Shown here: piece by piece, positions 42,523 to 50,356 of the stretch
How the letters are laid out: the number at the start of each line of letters is the position of its first letter
Numbering within the stretch: position 1 is the stretch's first letter
NCBI GenBank assembly: GCA_963710665.1
Contig: CAVQBC010000007.1
Location: forward strand, 62,001-126,000
DNA from: CAVQBC01 sp963710665
GTDB lineage: Bacteria > Actinomycetota > Thermoleophilia > Solirubrobacterales > Solirubrobacteraceae
Reading direction: 5' to 3'
Length of the DNA stretch: 64,000 nucleotides
The notes under the pieces: model-generated
The model's input: the letters and a program-made list of their open reading frames with translations, nothing else
Told to the model about the DNA's origin: nothing
Database searches by the model: none
Position numbers and translations under genes: made by a program

Positions 42523-43845
42523 CTATTCGAAGCCGAACTCGCTGGACCTGGCGGGTTGGCGCTTCGTACCGCCGGCGGCCGAGGTGGCCCGGGTGGCGGA
42601 GGCGGTCGTGGGCGCGGGGGAAGAGGCGGTGGCGTTGGACCCTCCTCCCTCGAAGCCGAACTCGTCCTGCGCCGCCGCGGTCTGGGACGACGTGGCCGGG
42701 GGAGGGGTGGTCCGGGGGCGCGGTGTGGGCCTCGGCTTGACCGTGCGGCGCGGCCCGGGGGTCGCGGTCGGCGTGGGCGTCATCGCGGTCGCGGCGCGGA
42801 ACGCCGTGGCCGCCGGCGTGCTCGTGGGGGCGGGCGTAGGCGCCGTGCGGGCGCGGCGCGGCCTGGCGCGATTGCGGTCGTCGCGAGGATCGGCCGGGCG
42901 CACGATCGCAGTCGGGCTCGGGAGGCTGTCGGTGACGACGCAGTAGGTCCCCGCGCCGGCGCCGCCGAGGCACACCGCGATCAGCCCCGCAACCCCGACG
43001 CCCCGGCCGCCGCCCGACGCGGCGGAGAGCTGGAGGCCCGTGGCGACGTCGGAGCCGGCGAGGCGGGGGACAAGGTGCTCGCGCAGCCAGCGCAGGGGCG
43101 CGAGCACCAAGGGGACGGGGAGCCACCACGCGCCGGCGCGGGGGTGTCGGGAGCCGTGGAGCTCGCGCACCCGGGCGCGACACGACGCGCAGTGCCGGAG
43201 GTGCGCCCGCACCGCGACGAGCTGGGCGCTCTCCGCCGCGCCCGACGCGAGGTCGGCGAGCACCGGGGCGACGCGTTCGCACGCCTCGCCGGACTCGAGC
43301 TCCGCGTAGACCTCGAGGAAGCGCTTGCGGCCCTCCGTGATGGCGCGGTTGACCTTCGTGTACGTCCAGCCCTGGCGTTCGCCGATCTCCGCGTACGAGT
43401 GGCCCTGGGCCTTCAACAGCAGCGCCGTCGCCTCGTCGGGCTTCAAGGCGCGCAGCGCCTCCGCGGAGCGCCGGACCCGCTCGCTCGCGGCCACCGCGTC
43501 GTCGACCCCGCGATCCCCTCCGGCGTGGGCGTCGAAGTCGACCTCCTCGGAGGCGACGGACTCCGCGCGGGCGCGGCGGATGGCGAGCGCCTCGTGGCGG
43601 ACGACGACCTTCAGCCAGGCGACCTCGGTGGACGTGTCGACGCCGTCGAGGCGGCGGACGTAGATCTCGAGCGCGCGCTGGACGGCGTCCTGGGCGTCGT
43701 CGGCGCAGAGGCTGACGCGGCGGGCGACGCGCAGGAGCGCCGGGAGGTGGCGGGAGACGACCGCACCAACCCGAGCCTCGCGGTCGTCATCCGCCACATC
43801 CGGCCCTCTCCCGAGCCTTTCCATCGCCATCCCGGCGTCTCCCAT
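42523..43845 (-). CDS. ECF sigma factor fused to zinc-finger anti-sigma-like and membrane region
   Basis: A 440-residue fusion. Residues 25-185 are an ECF sigma factor: region 2 ALLRVARRVSLCADDAQDAV and AWLKVVVRHEALAIRRARAE, region 4 LRALKPDEATALLLKAQGHS and YAEIGERQGWTYTKVNRAIT. Residues 185-230 carry the anti-sigma zinc motif (HLRHCASCRARV: H-x3-C-x2-C). A hydrophobic helix near 275 (VAGLIAVCLGGAGAGTYCVV) would cross the membrane, followed by an extracellular-type tail rich in Pro, Thr and Ala. EFGFE occurs twice, about residue 392 and at the very C-terminus. Confidence 0.87.
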   Translation of the reverse strand: MGDAGMAMERLGRGPDVADDDREARVGAVVSRHLPALLRVARRVSLCADDAQDAVQRALEIYVRRLDGVDTSTEVAWLKVVVRHEALAIRRARAESVASEEVDFDAHAGGDRGVDDAVAASERVRRSAEALRALKPDEATALLLKAQGHSYAEIGERQGWTYTKVNRAITEGRKRFLEVYAELESGEACERVAPVLADLASGAAESAQLVAVRAHLRHCASCRARVRELHGSRHPRAGAWWLPVPLVLAPLRWLREHLVPRLAGSDVATGLQLSAASGGGRGVGVAGLIAVCLGGAGAGTYCVVTDSLPSPTAIVRPADPRDDRNRARPRRARTAPTPAPTSTPAATAFRAATAMTPTPTATPGPRRTVKPRPTPRPRTTPPPATSSQTAAAQDEFGFEGGGSNATASSPAPTTASATRATSAAGGTKRQPARSSEFGFE

Positions 43846-44005
43846 CCCGATCCGTCGACCCGGATGGTCCTTCCGAGCCCCTCGTCTGTGTGCAGAGAGG
43901 GGAGGCGCGCATGGTCTCGCCCCCGTTCACGCGAGCAACGGGCGCAAAGTGCGAGAACTTGCACGTCCGCGGAACAAATCGCGCAGCCCAGGCGTCGGTG
44001 CCCCC

Positions 44006-44386
44006 ATGCCTGCCCTCTACTTCCGGCGCGTCCGTCTGCGGTCGTTCGTCGCGGTCGCCGTGATCGTCGCGCTGGGCCTCATCGTCGCCGGTCCCGCCCT
44101 CGCTCGTCCCGCCGGTCCCACGGCCGCCCAGGGCACCGCCAACTCGCTCCACGCCGACCGTCCGCCCGCCGCCGACGCGCAGGACGACGCCGCGCCCCAG
44201 ACGCCCGGCATCGACGCCACCGGGCTGTGGATCATCCTCGGCATCCTCGGGGCCTCCGGGATCATCGTCGTGGGCACCCGCCGGATGGTGACCCGGCCGC
44301 CGCACGCGCGCCGCTCCGAGCCGGCGAGCGCGCCCGCGCCGGGAACCGCCGAGCGCCCCTTGGACACGAAGTCAGCGACTGGTTAG
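44006..44386 (+). CDS. small exported or membrane protein
   Basis: A 126-residue protein. Residues 8-35 are a signal-anchor-like helix (SFVAVAVIVALGLIVAGPAL, cleavage motif ALARPAG), then a Pro/Ala/Gln-rich linker, a second helix TGLWIILGILGASGIIVVGT at about 75-95 and a basic tail RRMVTRPPHARRS. It looks like a two-helix membrane protein with a short periplasmic loop. No family recognised. It lies between the ECF fusion and the Tat protein gene. Confidence 0.7.
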   Translation: MPALYFRRVRLRSFVAVAVIVALGLIVAGPALARPAGPTAAQGTANSLHADRPPAADAQDDAAPQTPGIDATGLWIILGILGASGIIVVGTRRMVTRPPHARRSEPASAPAPGTAERPLDTKSATG

Positions 44387-44422
44387 GGTCGGCCGAACGG
44401 TCTGACACCCAGGAGCATTCGA

Positions 44423-44458
44423 GACCCCGGAGCCGACCGCCTGCCCGCCTCCGGGGTC
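44423..44458. terminator. 10-bp perfect hairpin before the Tat-protein gene
   Basis: GACCCCGGAG (44423-44432) pairs exactly with CTCCGGGGTC (44449-44458) over a 16-base loop. It lies 37 bases after the small membrane protein stop and 46 bases before the Tat-protein start, so it is a terminator or a leader structure. Confidence 0.45.
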
Positions 44459-44504
44459 GCCGTCCGAGTACAGAGGGGCCGCGGGACCCCGCAGAGGAGG
44501 AGCG

Positions 44505-46700
44505 ATGGAGGGCCAGCGGCGCACCCCGCCCACTCGACGGGAGCTGCTCCGCGGCTCTGCCCGCGCGGCCGCGGGGCTGATGGCCGCGCCGGCGCTGGCG
44601 CCCGCGGCCGCCTCGGCCGCGAGCGCCGCCCCCGCGGCCCGCCCCGCCCAGGCCCCGCGGACGCAGCCGCCGCAGCTCGGCAACCCCCCGCTCACGAACG
44701 ACGACTACTGGGCGTTCGCGGACTGGGCGCAGGCCGGCCTGAACACCTTCTGGCGCCCGAGCGCCGGCATCTACGCCGGCGACTCGCGGATGAACGCCGG
44801 CGCGCTCATCTCGCACTCCATCGCCGCGCTGCTCGGCCACACCGGCCCGACCCGCCAGGACGCCCGCGCGATCACCATCGTCAGGGCGCTCCTCGGCGAG
44901 CCGCCCTACCTCACCGCGCCGCCCGGCCAGAGCACCGGCGACACGAACCCCCGCGTCTCGAACCAGGACCACACGCCCGGGTGGGTCTCCTCGCTCTCCA
45001 CCGACCAGAGCCAGCAGCACATCTCGATCGACCCCAAGGTCGGCGAGGGCCTGATCTTCGCGTGGCGGGCGCGCGCGGCGCTCGGGCTGAGCGCCACCGA
45101 CACGGCCGCGATCGCCGACCGCATCCGCGCCACCGCGAGCGGCGTCTTCTTCCGCTACCCGAACATCCGCCTCAACCAGATCAACTGGGGCTCGGAGCTG
45201 TACGCCTACACCGCCGAGGCGACCGGCGACAACGACCTCCTCGTCAACGACTACAAGGACCAGCTGCGGCGCTGGCTGCAAGGCGCGCGGCGGACCGTGT
45301 CGCCGTGGTCGATCCCCAACCTCAGCCCGAGCTACTCCTTCCACCGCGACCCGCTCGGCAAGCTCGACGAGCCCGAGAACGTGGAGTCGGCCGAGTACGC
45401 GAACATCGTGCTCGACGTCATCCTGCGCTACGCCCAGGCCCGCGAGGCCGGCATGGCGCCGCTGGAGGGCGAGGAGCTCCAGACGCTGCGCAACTTCGTC
45501 TCGCGCGCGCTGCCCGCCTACTGGACCCACAGCGGCTACCTCAACTGGGACACCGGGATGTACCTCAAGCGCTGGCACCTCGGGCGCTACTGGGCGTTCG
45601 CGATGCAGGGGCTCTTCGCGATCGCGGTCGTCAACGAGCTGCGCAGCGAGGACGAGGGCGCGTGGGCGAAGTACTTCTTCGACCGGGCGCTCGCGACCTA
45701 CGTCCGGCTCGCGCTCCAGCGCGGCGCCGACGAGCAGATCCCCGTCTCGCCCCTGTTCGGCATCAAGTCGACCTTCGGGCTCGATCCCGGCGACTTCTGC
45801 GCCCGCTTCCAGTTCCACGCCACGCGGGCGGTGATCTACGGGCTCGGGACGGCCCGCGCGACCGAGCCGCCGCCGATGTACGCGTACGACCCGACGATCG
45901 GGCGCCTGGCGGTCACCACGTCCGCCTACAACACCGCGATCATGGCGACCAGCAACGGCGCGTTCCCGTACGGCGGGATCGAGCTGGCGCGCCTCTTCGA
46001 CTCCGACCAGCGCGTCCTCGCGTGCGTCGGCGGGCGGTCGGGTGGCGGGTTCGGCGTGCTGATCGGAAACGCGCAGGGCGGCACCGTGCTCGCCTCCCAG
46101 GTCCCGGCGACCGTCGACGCCTCGCCCCCGCTCACGCTCGAGCGCTCGCCGCGGGGCACCGTGCGCGGCGGCGAGAAGTACCCCAAGCGGCCCTACGCCG
46201 GGACCTTCAGCAACCTCCGGGTCAACGGCGTCGTGAAGGGCAAGGGCGTGCAGATCAGCACGACCAACACCTTCCGGCGCGACCGGATCGTCACCGCGTG
46301 GGCGCTCGCGCGCAAGAGCGGCCCGGCCGTCTCGGCCAACGTGCGCTTCCCGACCTACGGGAGCGGCGGGTCGATCACCGCGGTGCTGCGGGGCGGCGGC
46401 CGCCAGCGGCTCACCGAGGACGGCAGTCCGCTGGCCCTGAGCCGGGTCGCGTACTTCGTCCTCCTGGGCGGGGCCGACGAGGGCGGCTACGTCCTCCTGC
46501 CGACCACCGGCGGCCGCGGCGCGCAGGCGCGCGTCGTCCAGCCGGCGGCCATCTCCTCCAACCCGGAGCCGGGCCCGTCGCTCTCCGTCGCGCTGGCGCG
46601 CGTGTCCAAGTGGCGGCGGCTCGCGCTCGAGGTCGCGATCGCGCCGATCGCGACCGCGTCCGACGCCCCCGCCGCCGCACGGCGGCTCCGCGGGAGCTGA
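44505..46700 (+). CDS. Tat-exported protein with all-alpha catalytic-like domain
   Basis: A 731-residue exported protein. The N-terminus has a twin-arginine signal (TRRELLRGSARAAAGLMAAP). Residues 60-420 have repeated helical hairpins rich in aromatic residues (DYWAFADWAQAGLNTFWRPS, HSGYLNWDTGMYLKRWHLGR, YWAFAMQGLFAIAVVNEL), like an (alpha/alpha) toroid. Residues 470-730 are beta-rich (VTTSAYNTAIMATSNGAFPY). This two-part layout is like heparinase-II/chondroitin-lyase-type polysaccharide lyases, but I see no conserved catalytic motif, so the function is open. A GAGGAGGAG site precedes ATG 44505. Confidence 0.65.
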   Translation: MEGQRRTPPTRRELLRGSARAAAGLMAAPALAPAAASAASAAPAARPAQAPRTQPPQLGNPPLTNDDYWAFADWAQAGLNTFWRPSAGIYAGDSRMNAGALISHSIAALLGHTGPTRQDARAITIVRALLGEPPYLTAPPGQSTGDTNPRVSNQDHTPGWVSSLSTDQSQQHISIDPKVGEGLIFAWRARAALGLSATDTAAIADRIRATASGVFFRYPNIRLNQINWGSELYAYTAEATGDNDLLVNDYKDQLRRWLQGARRTVSPWSIPNLSPSYSFHRDPLGKLDEPENVESAEYANIVLDVILRYAQAREAGMAPLEGEELQTLRNFVSRALPAYWTHSGYLNWDTGMYLKRWHLGRYWAFAMQGLFAIAVVNELRSEDEGAWAKYFFDRALATYVRLALQRGADEQIPVSPLFGIKSTFGLDPGDFCARFQFHATRAVIYGLGTARATEPPPMYAYDPTIGRLAVTTSAYNTAIMATSNGAFPYGGIELARLFDSDQRVLACVGGRSGGGFGVLIGNAQGGTVLASQVPATVDASPPLTLERSPRGTVRGGEKYPKRPYAGTFSNLRVNGVVKGKGVQISTTNTFRRDRIVTAWALARKSGPAVSANVRFPTYGSGGSITAVLRGGGRQRLTEDGSPLALSRVAYFVLLGGADEGGYVLLPTTGGRGAQARVVQPAAISSNPEPGPSLSVALARVSKWRRLALEVAIAPIATASDAPAAARRLRGS

Positions 46701-46705
46701 GGACG

Positions 46706-46750
46706 CGAGCCGGCGGCGGCGCGCCCGTTCTCGCGCCGCCGCCGCTCGCC
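46706..46750. terminator. 18-bp GC hairpin after the Tat-protein gene
   Basis: GCGAG plus CGGCGGCGGCGCG (46712-46724) pair with CGCGCCGCCGCCG (46733-46745) plus CTCGC, with an 8-base loop and one bulge. It lies 6 bases after the stop codon and before the end of the convergent methyltransferase gene, which fits a bidirectional terminator. Confidence 0.65.
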
Positions 46751-46759
46751 GCAGTCGAC

Positions 46760-47632
46760 TCAACCTACGGGCGGATGTGCATGCGCACCTCCCTTCCTGC
46801 GGTCGAATGGCCGGCGGCGGTCCGAACGCGGACGTGGCCGAGGGGGCCGGCGACGTCGCCGGCGGGCGAAGTAGAGGGCCTTGGTATGGGTGTGCTCGTC
46901 GAGGTGGCCCGAGAGCACGACGCCGGGCGACTGGCCGAAGACGGCGACCACGTCCATGCCGGCGGCCGCGAGGGCGTCGCGGATCCGCTCCTCGCCGTGG
47001 TGGGCCTGGCGGTGCAGCGCGACGCTCTCCGGGCACCACGCCCAGCCCCGCCGCGCGCGCCGCCGCCGTGAGATCTGAAGCGTGCTGGCCGCGACCGCGC
47101 CGGGCGCGAGGTCGGGCGGCGTGCGCCCCTGCCAGCGATAGCGCCAGTCGCCGAGCTCGAGCGTCTCGTCGCCCGAGTACGCCGCGCGCAGCGTGCCCAG
47201 CGTGTTGACGTCGAAGGCCAGCACGCCCCCCGGCCGCAGCGCCGCGGCCAGGCGGTCCATCGCCAGGTTCAGGTCAGCGGCGCCGGTGAGGTAGTTGATC
47301 CCGTCGTCGAGGCACGTCGCAAGGTCGAATCGCTCGCTGAACGGCAGCGCCCGCATGTCCGCGACGCCGACGTGCCGGGGGTCGGGCAGCTTCTGGCGCG
47401 CTGCGGCCACCATGGCCGGCGAGAGGTCGCAGGCGGTGACGTCGAACCCCTGCTCCACCAATGGGAGCGAGCTGTTGCCCGTACCGCAGGCGGCGTCGAG
47501 CGCGTCCCGACCCCGCATCCCCAGCTCGCCGGCGATCTCCGCCACCGCGCCGAGCCAGCGGTCGTAGGCGTAGTCGGCCGTGTAGTCGTCGTAGGCGCGC
47601 GCAAAGGCGTCGTAAGCGGTGCGCGCCAACAT
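46760..47632 (-). CDS. SAM-dependent methyltransferase
   Basis: A 290-residue class I methyltransferase, start ATG 47632 (a GTG 21 bases upstream is possible). Motif I is ALDAACGTGNSSLPLVEQGF; then VTACDLSPAMVAAARQKLPD, LPFSERFDLATCLDDGINYL, LRPGGVLAFDVNTLG. The C-terminus is a run of arginines and prolines after SGHLDEHTHTKALYFA, which probably is not a domain. Its substrate is unknown. It is divergent from an ArsR-type regulator, with a strong inverted repeat between them. Confidence 0.88.
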   Translation of the reverse strand: MLARTAYDAFARAYDDYTADYAYDRWLGAVAEIAGELGMRGRDALDAACGTGNSSLPLVEQGFDVTACDLSPAMVAAARQKLPDPRHVGVADMRALPFSERFDLATCLDDGINYLTGAADLNLAMDRLAAALRPGGVLAFDVNTLGTLRAAYSGDETLELGDWRYRWQGRTPPDLAPGAVAASTLQISRRRRARRGWAWCPESVALHRQAHHGEERIRDALAAAGMDVVAVFGQSPGVVLSGHLDEHTHTKALYFARRRRRRPPRPRPRSDRRRPFDRRKGGAHAHPPVG

Positions 47633-47675
47633 GGGCGATGGATGAGATTCCACTGGTGGAGGTCAAGACCTCCGC

Positions 47676-47704
47676 AAATAGCGGGATCGTTTCACCCGTT
47701 ATTT
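47676..47704. promoter_or_regulatory. inverted repeat between methyltransferase and ArsR-like genes
   Basis: AAATAGCGGG (47676-47685) and CCCGTTATTT (47695-47704) are complementary at 9 of 10 positions with a 9-base spacer. The stretch is AT-rich for this genome and lies 44 bases upstream of the methyltransferase start, in the divergent promoter. It fits an operator of the adjacent winged-helix regulator. Confidence 0.5.
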
Positions 47705-47805
47705 CGAGGCAAGGACGCCTCAACGTCGACAAGTCGCCGCCGAGTCGGCTAATTTCCGGCGCAAGACTGGCCATCAGGCCGCTCGGCATATCGAAGGGAG
47801 CTCGG

Positions 47806-48441
47806 GTGAAGCCGTATGCGGATTTGACCGACCAGCGCGTGATCAAGGCCCTGGCGCATCCCATGCGGGTTCAGGTCCTCAACGTGCTCGAACAACGGGC
47901 GGCGAGCCCCTCGGAGATCGCCGACGAGCTCGACCTGCCGCTCGGGAACGTCAGCTACCACGTCCGCCAGCTGGCGGCCTCCGGGCTCATCCGGCTCGTG
48001 CGCGAGACCCCGCGCCGCGGGTCCGTCGAGCACCACTACGAGCTGACCGCGCGCCCGGACATCGGCGACCGTGAGTGGGCCCAGCTCCCCGACATCGTCA
48101 AGCACGCGATGGTCTCGGCGGCCCTCGGGCCGATCGGGCGCCTGGTCAACGAGGCGGCCGCCACGGGCGGCTTCACCCGCACCGAGGCGCACCTCAGCCG
48201 CACGGCGCTCACGCTCGACAGCAAGGGCTGGAAGGACGCCTCGGCCGAGCTCGTCGGGATGTTCGAGCGCCTCGCGAAGATCGAGCGCGAGAGCCAGGAG
48301 CGTCTCGAGGCCGCCGACCACCAGGACGAGTCGCACTCGACGGTCGTGCTCATGCACTTCGAGTCGCCGCCGGTCGCGGCCGAGCCCGAGGTCCCGCGCG
48401 CCAAGCGCCGCGACGCGGCGGACCGCGCGCAGACCAGCTGA
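47806..48441 (+). CDS. ArsR-like winged-helix regulator
   Basis: A 211-residue protein. GTG 47806 has GAAGGGAG 5 bases upstream. The HTH is LTDQRVIKALAHPMRVQVLN, LEQRAASPSEIADELDLPLG and NVSYHVRQLAASGLIRLVRE, with wing RRGSVEHHYELTARPDIG. The C-terminal half (residues 95-185) is helical and ends with a Glu-rich stretch. It matches the helix-turn-helix domain (HTH_20/ArsR) proteins common in Actinomycetota. The divergent methyltransferase is the obvious candidate target. Confidence 0.88.
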   Translation: MKPYADLTDQRVIKALAHPMRVQVLNVLEQRAASPSEIADELDLPLGNVSYHVRQLAASGLIRLVRETPRRGSVEHHYELTARPDIGDREWAQLPDIVKHAMVSAALGPIGRLVNEAAATGGFTRTEAHLSRTALTLDSKGWKDASAELVGMFERLAKIERESQERLEAADHQDESHSTVVLMHFESPPVAAEPEVPRAKRRDAADRAQTS

Positions 48442-48467
48442 AAAACGGACCGCGCGCCGGCGCACGC

Positions 48468-48497
48468 TTGACCCCGGTTCCGGGGCGCGACTACGGT
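48468..48497 (+). promoter_or_regulatory. probable sigma-70-type promoter of the first spherulin-like gene
   Basis: TTGACC (48468-48473) and TACGGT (48492-48497) are spaced by 18 bases, 40 bases upstream of the ATG and its GGGGAGG site. The spacer includes the palindrome CCCCGG-TT-CCGGGG, a possible operator. Confidence 0.5.
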
Positions 48498-48536
48498 CGC
48501 GGCCAACATCCCGCCGGACGGACCGGGGAGGCCGCG

Positions 48537-49340
48537 ATGCATGCTCATCGACGAAGGGTCCTGGCGGTCGCGGCGCTGACGGTCGCCGCTGCCTTGACCG
48601 GGGCGACCGCCGCGCAGGCCGCATGGACGACCGCCAACCAGCACCAGCTGGTGCCGGCCTACCTGTACCCCGACTGGTGGAACGCGGGCAACGGCTGGTA
48701 CCGGATGTGCGACGCGATGAACGTGAGCGGCGGGGCCTCGACCGCCGTGATGAACCCCAACAGCGGTCCCGGCACGAGCGCCAACCCCGACTACCGGCGC
48801 GTCATCGACTACTGCCACGCCCGCGGCCAGCGCGTCATCGGCTACGTGCACACGTCCTACGGCTCCCGCTCGGCGGCCGCGGTGCGGGCGGACATCGACG
48901 CCCATTACCGCTACTACCCCGGCATCGACGGCATCTTCCTCGACGAGATGAGCAACAACTCGTCGAGGCGGACCTACTACCGCAACCTCTACACCTACAT
49001 CCGCTCCAAGCCCGGCGTCCGCGACGTGGTCGGCAACCCCGGCGCGGTGGCCTCGACCGGCTGGCAGCTCGACACCCCGGTCGCCGACGAGCTCGTGATC
49101 TTCGAGGGCACCCCGTCGGCGTACCTGCGCTGGCGGCCGCCGGCGTGGGTGTTCGGCAAGGTCGCGAGCCGCTTCTCCCACCTCGTCTACGCCACGTCCG
49201 CCTCGGCGATGGCGCAGGTGTGCGCGTATTCGAAGAACCAGAACGCGGGCTACATGTACGTCACCGACGACGTCCTGCCGAACCCCTGGGACACCCTCCC
49301 CGCCGGGAGCTACTGGACGAGCGAGGTCAGCGCCTGCTGA
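48537..49340 (+). CDS. secreted spherulin-4-like protein, copy 1
   Basis: A 267-residue exported protein: signal peptide RRRVLAVAALTVAAALTGAT (cleavage AQAAW). The mature part follows the spherulation-specific family 4 pattern: QLVPAYLYPDWWNAGNGWYR, STAVMNPNSGPGTSANPDYR, CHARGQRVIGYVHTSYGSRS and DGIFLDEMSN, like GH114-type TIM barrels with acidic residues (D/E) at strand ends. Probably a wall or polysaccharide-active protein; activity not shown. The GGGGAGG site is 5 bases before the ATG. Confidence 0.88.
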   Translation: MHAHRRRVLAVAALTVAAALTGATAAQAAWTTANQHQLVPAYLYPDWWNAGNGWYRMCDAMNVSGGASTAVMNPNSGPGTSANPDYRRVIDYCHARGQRVIGYVHTSYGSRSAAAVRADIDAHYRYYPGIDGIFLDEMSNNSSRRTYYRNLYTYIRSKPGVRDVVGNPGAVASTGWQLDTPVADELVIFEGTPSAYLRWRPPAWVFGKVASRFSHLVYATSASAMAQVCAYSKNQNAGYMYVTDDVLPNPWDTLPAGSYWTSEVSAC

Positions 49341-49428
49341 GGTCGGCGCGCCGGCCCCGCGCGGACACGCAGTACGCTGCCCGCCGATTCCGGCTGTCGG
49401 AGGCCGGAGCTGACTCGGAGAAGACGGC

Positions 49429-50271
49429 ATGGCAGCCGGCCCAGGACGTCCACGGCTCGACGGGCGAGTCGCCCACCGGTGGCTCGCGGTCCTCGCCGCC
49501 GCGATCGCGGCCGCGGCGATCGGCGCCGCGCCCGCGCACGCCCAGGGCACCTGGGACACGAGCAACCAGCACCAGATGGTGCCCGCCTACCTCTACCCCG
49601 ACTGGTGGAACGCGGGCAACGGCTGGTACCGGATGTGCGACGCGATGAACATCAGCGCCGGCCCGTCGACCGCGATCATGAATCCCAGCAGCGGCCCCGG
49701 GACGGCGGCGAACGGGGACTACCAGCAGGTCATCGGCTACTGCCACGCGCGCGGCCAGCGGGTGATCGCCTACGTGCACAGCTCCTACGCCCAGCGGCCG
49801 CTCGCCGAGGTGATGGCCGACGTCGACGCCTCCTACGCCTTCTACCCGTCGATCGACGGCATCTTCGTCGACGAGATGAGCAACGAGCCGTCCACGCTCG
49901 CCTACTACCAGCTGCTGCGCCGGCACGTGCAGTCCAAGCCCGGCGCGCACGTCGTGGTGGGCAACCCCGGCGTCGACGCCGCGAGCGGCTGGCAGCTCGA
50001 CGGCTGGGCCGCCGACGAGCTCGTCATCTTCGAGGGCACGGCGGAGAGCTACATGCGCTGGACGGCGCCCGCGTGGGCGCTGGCCCAGCCTGCGAGCCGG
50101 CTCGTGAACCTCGTCCACGCGGCCGGAGACGCGACCACGATGGCGCAGGTGTGCGCCCGCTCCAAGACCCAGAACGCGGGCTACATGTACGTCACCGACG
50201 ACGTCCTGCCCAACCCGTGGGACACGCTGCCGGCCGAGCCGTACTGGTCGTCGCAGATCGGCGCCTGCTGA
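49429..50271 (+). CDS. secreted spherulin-4-like protein, copy 2
   Basis: A 280-residue paralogue of the preceding gene, clearly a tandem duplicate: HQMVPAYLYPDWWNAGNGWY, TAIMNPSSGPGTAANGDYQQ, CHARGQRVIAYVHSSYAQRP and SIDGIFVDEMSNEPSTLA. Signal peptide WLAVLAAAIAAAAIGAAPAH, cleavage near AQGTW. The cores are strongly conserved while the signal peptides and the middle (TAESYMRWTAPAWALAQPAS) have drifted, so the duplication is not recent. The 88-bp gap between copies carries no evident promoter. Confidence 0.88.
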   Translation: MAAGPGRPRLDGRVAHRWLAVLAAAIAAAAIGAAPAHAQGTWDTSNQHQMVPAYLYPDWWNAGNGWYRMCDAMNISAGPSTAIMNPSSGPGTAANGDYQQVIGYCHARGQRVIAYVHSSYAQRPLAEVMADVDASYAFYPSIDGIFVDEMSNEPSTLAYYQLLRRHVQSKPGAHVVVGNPGVDAASGWQLDGWAADELVIFEGTAESYMRWTAPAWALAQPASRLVNLVHAAGDATTMAQVCARSKTQNAGYMYVTDDVLPNPWDTLPAEPYWSSQIGAC

Positions 50272-50344
50272 CTCCCGTGCCTCACCGGTGGACGGATCGC
50301 GTCCGCTTGAATACATACCGCTCGCGCGACGGCTGCCGGTGGGT

Positions 50345-50350
50345 CATACT
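50345..50350 (+). promoter_or_regulatory. possible -10 element of a leaderless divIVA-like mRNA
   Basis: CATACT ends 6 bases before the GTG at 50357, the spacing of leaderless actinobacterial transcripts. No ribosome site is visible upstream of the GTG, which agrees with leaderless translation. Confidence 0.35.
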
Positions 50351-50356
50351 CGGCAC

